A stretch of 16,820 bases of DNA from Prevotella sp. (GTDB taxonomy: Bacteria > Bacillota > Clostridia > Oscillospirales > Ruminococcaceae): contig JAMPIC010000035.1 in NCBI GenBank assembly GCA_023663025.1, positions 1-16,820 on the forward strand, written 5' to 3'. Shown here piece after piece: positions 1 through 6,565 of the stretch. The notes under the pieces are model-generated. The model searched no databases. It had not been told where the DNA came from and saw nothing but the letters and a program-made list of their open reading frames with translations. Each line of letters opens with the position of its first letter. Position 1 is the stretch's first letter. The translations under genes and the position numbers were made by a program.

Positions 1-87
1 GCAGCCTTGAAAGGCTGGCGAACTTTTTAGTCGCGGCTTCGCCGCGTGATGCGCTGTCGTTTTGTTTTTGCGCTAAATTACAATTTA
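1..87. repeat. Structured intergenic repeat, partial (left end of window)
   Basis: Two compact hairpins are visible: CAGCCTT/AAGGCTG at 2-17 and CGCGGC-TTC-GCCGCG at 32-46. They are followed by the near-palindromic box TAAATTACAATTTA at 74-87. The same ingredients occur in opposite orientation at the other end of the window: TAAATTGTAATTTA at 16621-16634, then a GCGGC hairpin, then a CAGCTG hairpin followed by the shared GCTGGCGA. I infer two members of one dispersed repeat family; the left part of this copy lies outside the window. No coding potential is evident. Confidence 0.55.
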
Positions 88-110
88 TCAATCAAAATGT
101 TTTTCCGGTA

Positions 111-139
111 TTGACAAACTTTTCCTCATGATTTATAAT
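111..139 (+). promoter_or_regulatory. Promoter P1 upstream of adhE
   Basis: A perfect -35 TTGACA (111-116) and a perfect -10 TATAAT (134-139) are separated by 17 bp. Initiation near 146 would give adhE a leader of roughly 215 nt that runs through both Rex-type boxes and the second promoter. Confidence 0.8.
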
Positions 140-235
140 TAAATATGTGTATACTACAATTACCCCTAACTGTTCGGACAAAGAAATTCTTTCTTACAAA
201 ATATGTAATACGCGGATACGATTGATGACAAAAGT

Positions 236-253
236 TTGTTATAAAATTAACAA
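236..253. promoter_or_regulatory. Rex-type operator, box 1
   Basis: TTGTTA-TAAAAT-TAACAA is a perfect inverted repeat with a 6-bp AT spacer. It matches the known core of operators bound by Rex, the NADH/NAD+-sensing repressor of fermentation genes in Firmicutes. It lies 8 bp upstream of the -35 of promoter P2 and about 100 bp downstream of P1. Rex control is inferred from the motif and from the adhE target; rex itself is not in the window. Confidence 0.85.
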
Positions 254-261
254 TATGTTCA

Positions 262-290
262 TTGACCCGCTGTGCCGGTTGTGGTACAAT
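262..290 (+). promoter_or_regulatory. Promoter P2 upstream of adhE
   Basis: The -35 TTGACC (262-267) and -10 TACAAT (285-290) each differ from consensus by one base and have a 17-bp spacer. The promoter sits between the two Rex-type boxes, and its predicted start site (about 297) falls inside box 2. Repressor bound there should block initiation. Confidence 0.75.
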
Positions 291-294
291 AAGA

Positions 295-312
295 TTGTTA
301 TAAATTTAACAA
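295..312. promoter_or_regulatory. Rex-type operator, box 2
   Basis: TTGTTA-TAAATT-TAACAA is a second perfect inverted repeat of the same form as box 1, with centres 59 bp apart. It begins 4 bp after the -10 of P2 and so covers the predicted transcription start. Two identical half-site pairs around one promoter suggest cooperative or looped binding, which is inference. Confidence 0.88.
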
Positions 313-362
313 ACATTTAGCGCACGCTAAAATAATAAATTAAATGAAAGGCGGAATCAATA

Positions 363-3203
363 ATGGCAGGCAGACCCAGAAAAAACAAGGCTGAAACAGC
401 CGCAGCCGAGCAGCAGACACCCAAAAGGAGAGGCAGACCTCCCAAGGCGGAAACGGCGGCAGCCGCTGCGGTAACGGAGGTCAAGGAAGAAAAAGCGGTT
501 CAGACCGCTCCCGCTGCGGTAACGGAAGTCAAAGCGGAGAAACCGGTTCAGACCGATCCGAAGGCTCAAGCCGCTCCCGCTGCTCCCGCTGCGGAAGCTC
601 CCAAAACCGAAACTGCCGAGATGATCAACACTCTTGTAAGCAATGCCAAAAAAGCTCTCGAAGAGTATATGGCTCTCGACCAGGAGCAGGTGGACAAAAT
701 CACGGAGGCAATGGCTCTGGCGGGACTTTCCGCCCAGATGGAGCTTGCCAAAATGGCTGTCGAGGAAACGGGCAGAGGTATCTTCGAGGACAAGGTCACC
801 AAGAATATCTTCTCCACCGAGTATATCTGGCACTCCATCAAGCACGAGAAAACCGTCGGCGTTATCGAGGACAACATCGATGAAAGCTATATGGAGATAG
901 CCGAGCCGGTAGGTATCGTCTGCGGCGTAACTCCCACTACCAATCCTACTTCCACCACGCTGTTCAAGGCTATCATCTGCGCCAAGACGAGAAACCCCAT
1001 TATCTTCGGTTTCCACCCCTCCGCCCAGCAATGTTCCAAGAGAGCCGCGGAGATCGTCCGCGACGCCGCTGTCAAGGCGGGCGCTCCCAAGCACTGCGTA
1101 CAGTGGATCGAGTATCCCTCCGTTGAGGCTACGGGACTTCTCATGAACCACCCCGACGTTGCGACTATCCTCGCGACGGGCGGTCCCGGAATGGTTAAAG
1201 CCGCTTACTCCGCCGGCAAACCCGCCCTCGGCGTAGGTCCCGGCAATACCCCCTGCTATATTGAAAAGACAGCCAATATCAAGCAGGCTGTTCACGATCT
1301 GGTTCTTTCCAAATCATTCGACAACGGTATGATCTGCGCTTCCGAGCAGGCCGCCATCATCGATGCCGAGGTTTACAACGAGGCTGTGGACTTCATGAAA
1401 TACCACGGCTGCTACTTCGCCAAGCCCGACGAAATTCAAAAAATTCAAGACGTTGTCATCAACGTTGAAAAAATGGCTGTGCAGCCCTGGGTTGTTGGTC
1501 AGTACCCCTGGCAGATCGCCGAAAAAGCGGGTATCGCCATTCCCAAGGAGACCAAAGTCCTCTGCGTGGAGCTGCCCGGTACGGACGCAAACAAGTACCC
1601 CCTTGCGCTTGAAAAGCTCTCTCCCGTTCTTGCGGTCGTAAAAGCCAAAAGCACAGATCAGGCTTTTGAAATGTGCGAGGAAATGCTCAAGCACGGCGCG
1701 GGACACACTGCGGTCGTCCACTCCTCAAACGAAGAGATCATCGAAAGATACGGCGGAACTATGCAGGCAAGCCGTATAGTGGTAAATTCCCCCGCTTCTT
1801 TCGGCGCGATAGGCGACGTTTACAACTCCATGGCGCCCTCCCTTACGCTGGGCTGCGGCTCTTACGGAAAGAACTCCGTTTCGGAGAACGTTACCGCCAA
1901 GAACCTTGTAAACAGAAAGAAAGTTGCAAAGAGGAGATTGAATATGCAGTGGTTTAAGGTTCCCGAAAAGATCTATTTTGAACCCGGTTCCGTTCAGTAT
2001 CTGGCTAAGATGCCCGATATCCACAAGGCTATGATCGTCGCCGACCCCGGCATGGTGCAGTTCGGCTATGTTGACAGGGTAATCTATCAGCTGGAAAAGA
2101 ACGCCACCCAGCCCGCTATCGAAATTTTCAGCGAGGTTGAACCCGATCCCGACCTTACGACGGTGCGCAAGGGCGCGGAGGTAATGAACTCCTTTAAACC
2201 CGACGTTGTTATCGCCCTCGGCGGCGGCTCGGCTATGGACGCTGCCAAGGCTATGTGGCTGTTCTACGAAAATCCCGACGCGGACTTCGTGGGTATGGCT
2301 CAGAAGTTTATGGATATCCGCAAGAGAGTTTACAAGTTCCCCAAGCTGGGCAAAAAGGCTAAGATGGTGGCAATTCCCACCACCTCGGGAACAGGCTCGG
2401 AGGTAACGTCCTTTGCGGTAATTTCCGACAAGTCCAAGAATATGAAGTACCCTCTCGCGGACTACGAGCTTACCCCCGACATCGCCATCGTAGATCCTCA
2501 GTTCGTCTACACGGTGCCCAAGTCCTCAACGGCGTTCACGGGACTTGACGTTCTCACCCACGCTATCGAGGCTTACGTTTCCATTCTGGCAAACGACTAC
2601 ACCGACGCTCTCGCTCTCCAGGCGATCAAGCTTGTGTTCAAGTATCTTCCCGACTCCTACAACACCGCAAATCCCGTTGCGAGAGAGAAGATGCACAACG
2701 CTTCCTGTATCGCGGGAATGGCGTTCACCAATGCGTTCCTCGGCGTGAACCACTCGCTTGCTCACAAGCTGGGCGGAGAGTTCCACATTCCTCACGGTCT
2801 TGCAAACGCTTACCTGCTGCCTCACGTTATCGAGTACAACGGTCAGCCCACGCCCACAAAGTTTGCGGCATGGCCTAAGTACGACCACTATATCGCTCCC
2901 GAGCGTTACGCGGAGATCGCCAAAATGATGGGCTTCGTTCCCCAGGACGCTTCCGATCGGGAGGGCGTTAAGGCTCTTGCCGACGCGGTAAGAAAGCTCA
3001 TGAAAGAGGTCGGCATACCTCTCTCCATCAAGGAAGCGGGCGAAAAGGATAAGCGTTCCTATATCGACGAAAAGACCTACAACGAGGCTCTTGAAAGTCT
3101 TGCCTACAAGGCGTTCGACGATCAGTGTACCACCGCCAACCCCAGACTTCCCAGAATTGACGAACTTAAAGAGCTTTACAGAAAAGCATACTACGGCAAA
3201 TAA
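363..3203 (+). CDS. adhE: Bifunctional aldehyde-alcohol dehydrogenase AdhE with AT-hook-like N-terminal extension
   Basis: Reduces acetyl-CoA to acetaldehyde and then to ethanol in the cytoplasm, reoxidising two NADH. Residues about 87-520 are the CoA-acylating aldehyde dehydrogenase domain; the catalytic cysteine is C325 in NGMICASEQ. The iron alcohol dehydrogenase domain starts near M528 and has GGGSAMDAAK at 620-629 and probable iron ligands D729, H733, H797 and H811. The 946 aa are about 60-80 longer than usual, because about 86 residues precede the usual start. That extension is rich in Ala, Lys, Glu and Pro and carries GRPRK (3-7) and KRRGRPPK (21-28), which resemble AT-hooks. The ATG at 363 has a good ribosome site (AAAGGCGG), while M87, the conventional start, has none, so the extension is probably translated. 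Rex-type boxes upstream imply redox control. The family assignment is secure; the extension's role is unknown. Confidence 0.96.
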   Translation: MAGRPRKNKAETAAAEQQTPKRRGRPPKAETAAAAAVTEVKEEKAVQTAPAAVTEVKAEKPVQTDPKAQAAPAAPAAEAPKTETAEMINTLVSNAKKALEEYMALDQEQVDKITEAMALAGLSAQMELAKMAVEETGRGIFEDKVTKNIFSTEYIWHSIKHEKTVGVIEDNIDESYMEIAEPVGIVCGVTPTTNPTSTTLFKAIICAKTRNPIIFGFHPSAQQCSKRAAEIVRDAAVKAGAPKHCVQWIEYPSVEATGLLMNHPDVATILATGGPGMVKAAYSAGKPALGVGPGNTPCYIEKTANIKQAVHDLVLSKSFDNGMICASEQAAIIDAEVYNEAVDFMKYHGCYFAKPDEIQKIQDVVINVEKMAVQPWVVGQYPWQIAEKAGIAIPKETKVLCVELPGTDANKYPLALEKLSPVLAVVKAKSTDQAFEMCEEMLKHGAGHTAVVHSSNEEIIERYGGTMQASRIVVNSPASFGAIGDVYNSMAPSLTLGCGSYGKNSVSENVTAKNLVNRKKVAKRRLNMQWFKVPEKIYFEPGSVQYLAKMPDIHKAMIVADPGMVQFGYVDRVIYQLEKNATQPAIEIFSEVEPDPDLTTVRKGAEVMNSFKPDVVIALGGGSAMDAAKAMWLFYENPDADFVGMAQKFMDIRKRVYKFPKLGKKAKMVAIPTTSGTGSEVTSFAVISDKSKNMKYPLADYELTPDIAIVDPQFVYTVPKSSTAFTGLDVLTHAIEAYVSILANDYTDALALQAIKLVFKYLPDSYNTANPVAREKMHNASCIAGMAFTNAFLGVNHSLAHKLGGEFHIPHGLANAYLLPHVIEYNGQPTPTKFAAWPKYDHYIAPERYAEIAKMMGFVPQDASDREGVKALADAVRKLMKEVGIPLSIKEAGEKDKRSYIDEKTYNEALESLAYKAFDDQCTTANPRLPRIDELKELYRKAYYGK
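465..560 (+). repeat. 48-bp tandem duplication inside the adhE extension
   Basis: Two in-frame direct copies (465-512 and 513-560) encode the 16-residue units AAVTEVKEEKAVQTAP (35-50) and AAVTEVKAEKPVQTDP (51-66). The units differ at three residues and at several synonymous positions, so the duplication is not brand new. Confidence 0.85.
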
Positions 3204-3218
3204 TATCACCGCCGGCAG

Positions 3219-3255
3219 AAAACGTCCGCATAGCTCCCGCCTTGCGGACGTTTTT
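3219..3255 (+). terminator. Intrinsic terminator after adhE
   Basis: A perfect 12-bp stem, AAAACGTCCGCA (3219-3230) with TGCGGACGTTTT (3243-3254), has a 12-nt loop and ends in five T. It lies between adhE and the aldo/keto reductase. No separate promoter is visible after it, so the reductase is probably expressed by partial read-through. Confidence 0.85.
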
Positions 3256-3283
3256 CGGAAATTTGTACGAAAGGACGATACTT

Positions 3284-4282
3284 ATGTTTATTGCGGACGA
3301 CAAACGCTACGATACAATGGTGTACAACCGCTGCGGCAAAAGCGGACTGAAGCTTCCCGCAGTCTCGCTGGGACTGTGGCACAATTTCAGCAGCGCGGAC
3401 AGGTTCGACAACATGGAGAATATCTGCCGCACAGCGTTCAATCTTGGCATTACGCATTTTGACCTCGCCAACAATTACGGAAGTCCCTATAACGGCTCAG
3501 CCGAGGAAAACTTCCGCCGCATACTTGACCGCGGCTTGAGAGAATACCGGGACGAGATCATCGTCACCACCAAAGCGGGTTATGATATGTGGCCCGGACC
3601 TTACGGGGACAAAAACGGTTCCCGCAAGTATCTGACCGCTTCTCTCGATCAGAGCCTGAAACGTTTGGGATTGGAATATGTTGACATTTATTACCACCAT
3701 ATTTTCGACCCCGACACTCCCCTTGAGGAGACCGCTCTCGCATTGGACAACGCCGTCCGCCGGGGAAAGGCTCTCTATGTGGGAATTTCCAATTACAGCA
3801 AAAAACAAACGGCGGATATCCTGAAAATTTTCCGCGAGCTGAAAACGCCGTTTGTGGTAAATCAGCCCTCTTACTCCATGCTCAACCGCTGGATCGAAAG
3901 CGACGGACTTTACGACTTCGCCTCAAAAGAGGGTTTCGGACTGGCTGTGTTCTCGCCGCTTTATCAAGGACTTCTCAGCGACCGCTATCTTAACGGCATT
4001 CCGGAGGATTCCCGCGTGGGCAGAGGAAAAACATGGATCGGCAGCGAGCTTGACGAGGCTATGCTGAAAAAGCTCCGCGCACTGAACGGGATCGCCGCCG
4101 AGAGAGGTCAGAAGCTTTCCCAGATGGCATTGTCATGGATACTGAGGAAAGGCAAGGTCACGACCGTGCTTGTGGGAGCGAGCCGTCCCGAGCAGCTTGT
4201 TGAAAACGCGGGAGCTGTGAAAAATCTCGAATTTTCGGCGGAAGAACTGGAAAAGATAGAGAATATTCTCGGTATGCAGTAA
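3284..4282 (+). CDS. Aldo/keto reductase, YghZ-like
   Basis: Cytoplasmic NADPH-dependent reductase of small aldehydes or ketones. At 332 aa it matches the E. coli YghZ group (AKR14), known to reduce L-glyceraldehyde 3-phosphate and methylglyoxal. The (beta/alpha)8 catalytic tetrad is recognisable: D60, Y65, K97 and H139. The group signature is present as GPYGDKNGSRKYL (105-117) followed by SLDQSLKRLGLEYVDIYYHH. An upstream in-frame ATG at 3242 is rejected because the ATG at 3284 has GAAAGGA 8-10 nt before it and the earlier one lies in the adhE terminator. It sits 80 bp after adhE, so a part in handling reactive aldehydes during fermentation is plausible but inferred. The true substrate is not shown by sequence. 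Confidence 0.9.
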   Translation: MFIADDKRYDTMVYNRCGKSGLKLPAVSLGLWHNFSSADRFDNMENICRTAFNLGITHFDLANNYGSPYNGSAEENFRRILDRGLREYRDEIIVTTKAGYDMWPGPYGDKNGSRKYLTASLDQSLKRLGLEYVDIYYHHIFDPDTPLEETALALDNAVRRGKALYVGISNYSKKQTADILKIFRELKTPFVVNQPSYSMLNRWIESDGLYDFASKEGFGLAVFSPLYQGLLSDRYLNGIPEDSRVGRGKTWIGSELDEAMLKKLRALNGIAAERGQKLSQMALSWILRKGKVTTVLVGASRPEQLVENAGAVKNLEFSAEELEKIENILGMQ

Positions 4283-4287
4283 ATTCC

Positions 4288-4319
4288 CGTACAGCCGTAC
4301 TGCCGTGCTGCCGTACTGC
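4288..4319. repeat. 8-bp tandem repeat, four units
   Basis: Four head-to-tail copies of CGTACTGC, with single changes in units one (CGTACAGC) and three (CGTGCTGC), lie just after the reductase stop. A six-T run follows at 4325-4330. It could act as a weak terminator or be a slippage microsatellite. Confidence 0.6.
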
Positions 4320-4352
4320 CGCAATTTTTTCGCGGCTTTAAAGCCTTATCTA

Positions 4353-4381
4353 TTGACAACAGGCTGAATTTGGAATATAAT
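4353..4381 (+). promoter_or_regulatory. Promoter of glycyl-tRNA synthetase gene
   Basis: A perfect TTGACA (4353-4358) and TATAAT (4376-4381) have a 17-bp spacer. Initiation near 4388 leaves a leader of only about 34 nt, too short for a T-box, so regulation by uncharged tRNA-Gly at this promoter looks absent. Confidence 0.88.
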
Positions 4382-4421
4382 TATCTATATGTTCCGATAA
4401 ATTTAAAAGGTGGTTTCTGAA

Positions 4422-5795
4422 ATGACTGAAAAATCCATGGACAAAATCGTCGCGCTCTGCAAGGGCAGGGGCTTTGTTTACCCCGGCTCGGAAATTTACG
4501 GCGGACTTGCCAATACCTGGGACTACGGTCCGCTGGGCGCGCTTCTGAAAAACAATATCAAAAACGCGTGGCTGAAAAAATTCGTGCAGGAATGCCCCTA
4601 CAACGTGGGTCTTGACAGCGCAATTCTTATGAACCCCCAGACCTGGGTTGCTTCGGGGCATTTGGGCGGCTTCTCCGACCCGCTTATGGACTGCCGCGAG
4701 TGCAAGACCCGTCACCGCGCCGACCAGCTTATCGAGAGCCAGACCGACGAAAACCCCACGGGCTGGACTAACGAGCAGATGTCCGATTTCATCGAGAAAA
4801 GCGATATAAAGTGCCCCAATTGCGGCAAGAAAAATTTCACGCCCATAAGGCAGTTTAATCTTATGTTCAAGACGTTTCAGGGCGTTACCGAGGACAGCAA
4901 GGCGGAGCTGTATCTCCGTCCCGAGACAGCGCAGGGAATTTTTGTAAATTTCGCCAACATTCAGCGCACCACCCGGAAAAAAGTTCCTTTCGGCGTGGCG
5001 CAGGTGGGCAAGTCGTTCAGAAACGAAATTACCCCCGGCAACTTCATTTTCCGCGTGCGTGAGTTTGAGCAGATGGAGCTTGAATTTTTCTGCAAGCCCG
5101 GCACGGACTTGGAGTGGTTTCAATATTGGCGGACATACTGCAAAAACTTCCTGCTGAGCATCGGCTTGAAAGAGGAACACCTCCGTCTCCGCGACCATTC
5201 CCCCGAGGAGCTTTGCTTCTACTCAAAGGCGACAACCGACTTCGAGTACCTGTTCCCCTTCGGCTGGGGCGAGCTTTGGGGCGTCGCCGACCGCACCGAT
5301 TACGACCTTACCCAGCACATTAAGACGAGCGGCAAGTCCCTTGAATATTTCGACCCCGAGACAAACGAGAAGTACGTTCCCTACGTCATAGAGCCGTCTC
5401 TCGGCGTGGAAAGGCTGTTCCTGTCGATCGTCTGCGAGGCTTACGACGAGGAGGAAATCGGCGAGGGCGACGTGCGGACGGTTATGCACCTGCACCCCGC
5501 CCTTGCGCCAATAAAGGCGGCGGTTTTGCCCCTCACCAAAAAGCTTAAGGAACAGGCAACCGAGGTGTACACAATGCTTTCAAAGCATTTCAGCGTGGAC
5601 TACGACGAGGCAGGACAGATAGGCAAGCGTTACCGCCGACAGGACGAGATAGGCACGCCGTTCTGCATAACCTACGATTTTGACACGCTGGAGAAAGACG
5701 GCTGCGTGACGGTTCGCGACAGGGACACTATGGCTCAGGAACGTGTAAAAATCGAGGAGCTTGTGGATTATCTGAACAAGAAGCTGGAGTTTTAA
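4422..5795 (+). CDS. glyQS: Glycine--tRNA ligase, single-chain (alpha2) type
   Basis: Charges tRNA-Gly with glycine using ATP in the cytoplasm; essential for translation. The 457 aa match the eukaryotic/archaeal-like homodimeric class II form, not the alpha2beta2 bacterial form. Visible are the N-terminal GGLANTWDYGPLG (27-39), a Cys pair C91/C94 with C131/C134 in the insertion (probable zinc site), LRPETAQGIF (165-174), motif 2 FRNEITPGNFIFRVREFEQ (199-217) and motif 3 around EPSLGVERLFL (324-334). The anticodon-binding domain occupies about 361-457. The ATG at 4422 is chosen because AAAGGTGG lies 8 nt upstream; the in-frame GTG at 4410 overlaps that ribosome site. It has its own strong promoter and is probably monocistronic. 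No key residue is missing. Confidence 0.96.
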   Translation: MTEKSMDKIVALCKGRGFVYPGSEIYGGLANTWDYGPLGALLKNNIKNAWLKKFVQECPYNVGLDSAILMNPQTWVASGHLGGFSDPLMDCRECKTRHRADQLIESQTDENPTGWTNEQMSDFIEKSDIKCPNCGKKNFTPIRQFNLMFKTFQGVTEDSKAELYLRPETAQGIFVNFANIQRTTRKKVPFGVAQVGKSFRNEITPGNFIFRVREFEQMELEFFCKPGTDLEWFQYWRTYCKNFLLSIGLKEEHLRLRDHSPEELCFYSKATTDFEYLFPFGWGELWGVADRTDYDLTQHIKTSGKSLEYFDPETNEKYVPYVIEPSLGVERLFLSIVCEAYDEEEIGEGDVRTVMHLHPALAPIKAAVLPLTKKLKEQATEVYTMLSKHFSVDYDEAGQIGKRYRRQDEIGTPFCITYDFDTLEKDGCVTVRDRDTMAQERVKIEELVDYLNKKLEF

Positions 5796-5800
5796 CCGTG

Positions 5801-5833
5801 AAAAAAGTATCGGAGCGCTCACCGCTCCGATAC
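5801..5833 (-). terminator. Intrinsic terminator of the small reverse-strand gene
   Basis: An 11-bp perfect stem, GTATCGGAGCG with CGCTCCGATAC, has loop CTCAC. The six A at 5801-5806 become the T run on the reverse strand. The stop codon of the reverse gene (5819-5821) lies in the loop. On the forward strand only a weak T tract follows, but the stem may also end the glycyl-tRNA synthetase transcript. Confidence 0.8.
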
Positions 5834-6082
5834 CGTTATTTCGTTTATTTTTTTCAGCAGCTTTACCGCGAAGCAGAAGCCCTGTTCAAAGGAGCAGCAC
5901 CGCGCCTCCATTGAGCAGGAAAGGGCGGCGGATTCAACCTTTGAGCGGATAATGTCGTCCGCTATGTACTGTTCGATAACGTCGTTTAATTCCTTGTATG
6001 CCGAAAGCAGCGCTTCCGATTCGTAGACTATGAATTGCTCTGTTGAAAACAGCGCGTCAAAGCTGAATTTGTTACAGTCCAT
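5819..6082 (-). CDS. Small helical protein of unknown function (87 aa)
   Basis: I do not recognise this protein with confidence. It is 87 aa, probably all-helical and cytoplasmic, with no signal peptide, and contains four or five cysteines, including a CC pair in ARCCSFEQGF. The end, SFEQGFCFAVKLLKKI, resembles the C-terminal helix of several small uncharacterised Firmicute families. I choose the ATG at 6082 rather than 6088 because AAAGGA on the reverse strand lies 7 nt before it and only 1-2 nt before the other. It is a real gene candidate: it has a consensus promoter (6247-6275), a good ribosome site and its own terminator. Its leader of about 158 nt is almost entirely the inverted-repeat element at 6105-6242, which could affect translation. 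Confidence 0.7.
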   Translation of the reverse strand: MDCNKFSFDALFSTEQFIVYESEALLSAYKELNDVIEQYIADDIIRSKVESAALSCSMEARCCSFEQGFCFAVKLLKKINEITVSER

Positions 6083-6104
6083 AAGCATTTCCTTTCAAGT
6101 TTTT

Positions 6105-6242
6105 TTATAGCAATACTGTAAAAACGCCTTTTTGTAGGGGCGGGGTTGCCCCGCCCGCAGGGTTAAATACAGTGTACTGTTACGGCGGGACGGGAAACCC
6201 GTCCCCTACAAAATTTGTCATATATTTAGAGGATTGCTTTAA
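6105..6242. mobile_element. MITE-like inverted-repeat element (double hairpin)
   Basis: A core of 84 bp (6130-6213) is bounded by perfect 11-bp inverted repeats, TTTTGTAGGGG and CCCCTACAAAA. Inside are two perfect 8-bp hairpins: GGGCGGGG-TTG-CCCCGCCC (6138-6156) and GGGACGGG-AAA-CCCGTCCC (6187-6205). Between them is a small palindrome, ACAGT-GT-ACTGT (6169-6180). An outer, looser inverted repeat, TTATAGCAAT with ATTGCTTTAA, may mark wider ends. There is no coding sequence, so mobility would need a transposase from elsewhere. It could instead be a REP-like palindromic unit. No target duplication could be assigned. Confidence 0.65.
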
Positions 6243-6246
6243 TATG

Positions 6247-6275
6247 ATTATAACATAGTATACGGTTGCTGTCAA
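6247..6275 (-). promoter_or_regulatory. Reverse-strand promoter for the 87-aa gene
   Basis: Read on the reverse strand, TTGACA (6275-6270) and TATAAT (6252-6247) are both perfect with a 17-bp spacer. Transcription would begin near 6240, at the edge of the inverted-repeat element, and run through it into the gene starting at 6082. Confidence 0.82.
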
Positions 6276-6282
6276 TATGATT

Positions 6283-6311
6283 TTGAGGGAAAATATACAC
6301 AAAAATATAAT
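6283..6311 (+). promoter_or_regulatory. Forward promoter for the RHH gene
   Basis: The -35 TTGAGG (6283-6288) is separated by 17 bp from a perfect -10 TATAAT (6306-6311). It is divergent from, and only a few bases away from, the reverse-strand promoter at 6247-6275, so the two could be co-regulated. Confidence 0.72.
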
Positions 6312-6312
6312 A

Positions 6313-6334
6313 GTACAATGTTATCGGATTGTAC
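6313..6334. promoter_or_regulatory. Candidate operator of the RHH protein
   Basis: GTACAAT-N8-ATTGTAC is a perfect 7-bp inverted repeat starting directly after the -10 and covering the expected transcription start of the RHH gene. RHH repressors commonly bind such palindromes in their own promoters. Autorepression here is inferred. Confidence 0.6.
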
Positions 6335-6368
6335 ATTTTAGATAAATTGCAAAAGGAGCTAAATTTTA

Positions 6369-6557
6369 ATGGCTGTCAGCAAAGCACATATAAGGGCAAG
6401 CAATAAATATAACAAAGCAAATTATAAACAGTTAAAAGTCAATGTGAAGCCCGAGGATTTCTCTATCATAGACGATTACTGCAAAACCCGAAACATCAGC
6501 AAAGCAAAATTTATCGTGGAAGCCTGCAAATTCTACATCGGCAGTCACAGCGAATAG
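6369..6557 (+). CDS. Small ribbon-helix-helix (CopG/Arc-type) DNA-binding protein
   Basis: A 62-aa basic protein. Residues 20-27 (KQLKVNVK) fit the DNA-contacting beta strand, 28-40 the first helix and 44-58 (SKAKFIVEACKFYIG) the second helix of a ribbon-helix-helix fold, which dimerises to bind DNA. The start is supported by AAAAGGAG 9-10 nt upstream. The candidate operator and promoter before it suggest autoregulation. Such proteins are often antitoxins or plasmid/phage regulators, but no toxin-like gene is adjacent: the next gene is a membrane protein 59 bp downstream, and the divergent neighbour is the 87-aa protein. It may control one or both. Codons are AT-richer than in neighbouring genes, which with the adjacent inverted-repeat element could mean acquired DNA. 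Confidence 0.8.
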   Translation: MAVSKAHIRASNKYNKANYKQLKVNVKPEDFSIIDDYCKTRNISKAKFIVEACKFYIGSHSE

Positions 6558-6565
6558 GCATCGGC

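Noticed and set aside
363..620. AdhE extension as a microcompartment-targeting peptide
   Set aside because: Encapsulation peptides are short amphipathic helices; this stretch is disordered-looking, Ala/Lys/Pro-rich with GRP motifs, and no shell-protein genes are near.
357..1295. Reverse-strand frame of 312 codons over the start of adhE
   Set aside because: It is low-complexity (Gly/Ser/Arg/Phe) opposite the Ala/Lys-rich adhE tail and has no ribosome site, so it is an antisense shadow.
4283..4421. Possible T-box leader for glycyl-tRNA synthetase
   Set aside because: The consensus promoter leaves only about 34 nt of leader, with no specifier loop, T-box sequence or terminator.
6369..6557. RHH gene as the antitoxin of a toxin-antitoxin pair
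   Set aside because: No adjacent gene looks like RelE, MazF, PIN or another known toxin: the neighbours are a membrane protein and an unrecognised 87-aa helical protein on the other strand. A pair with the latter cannot be excluded but is not supported.
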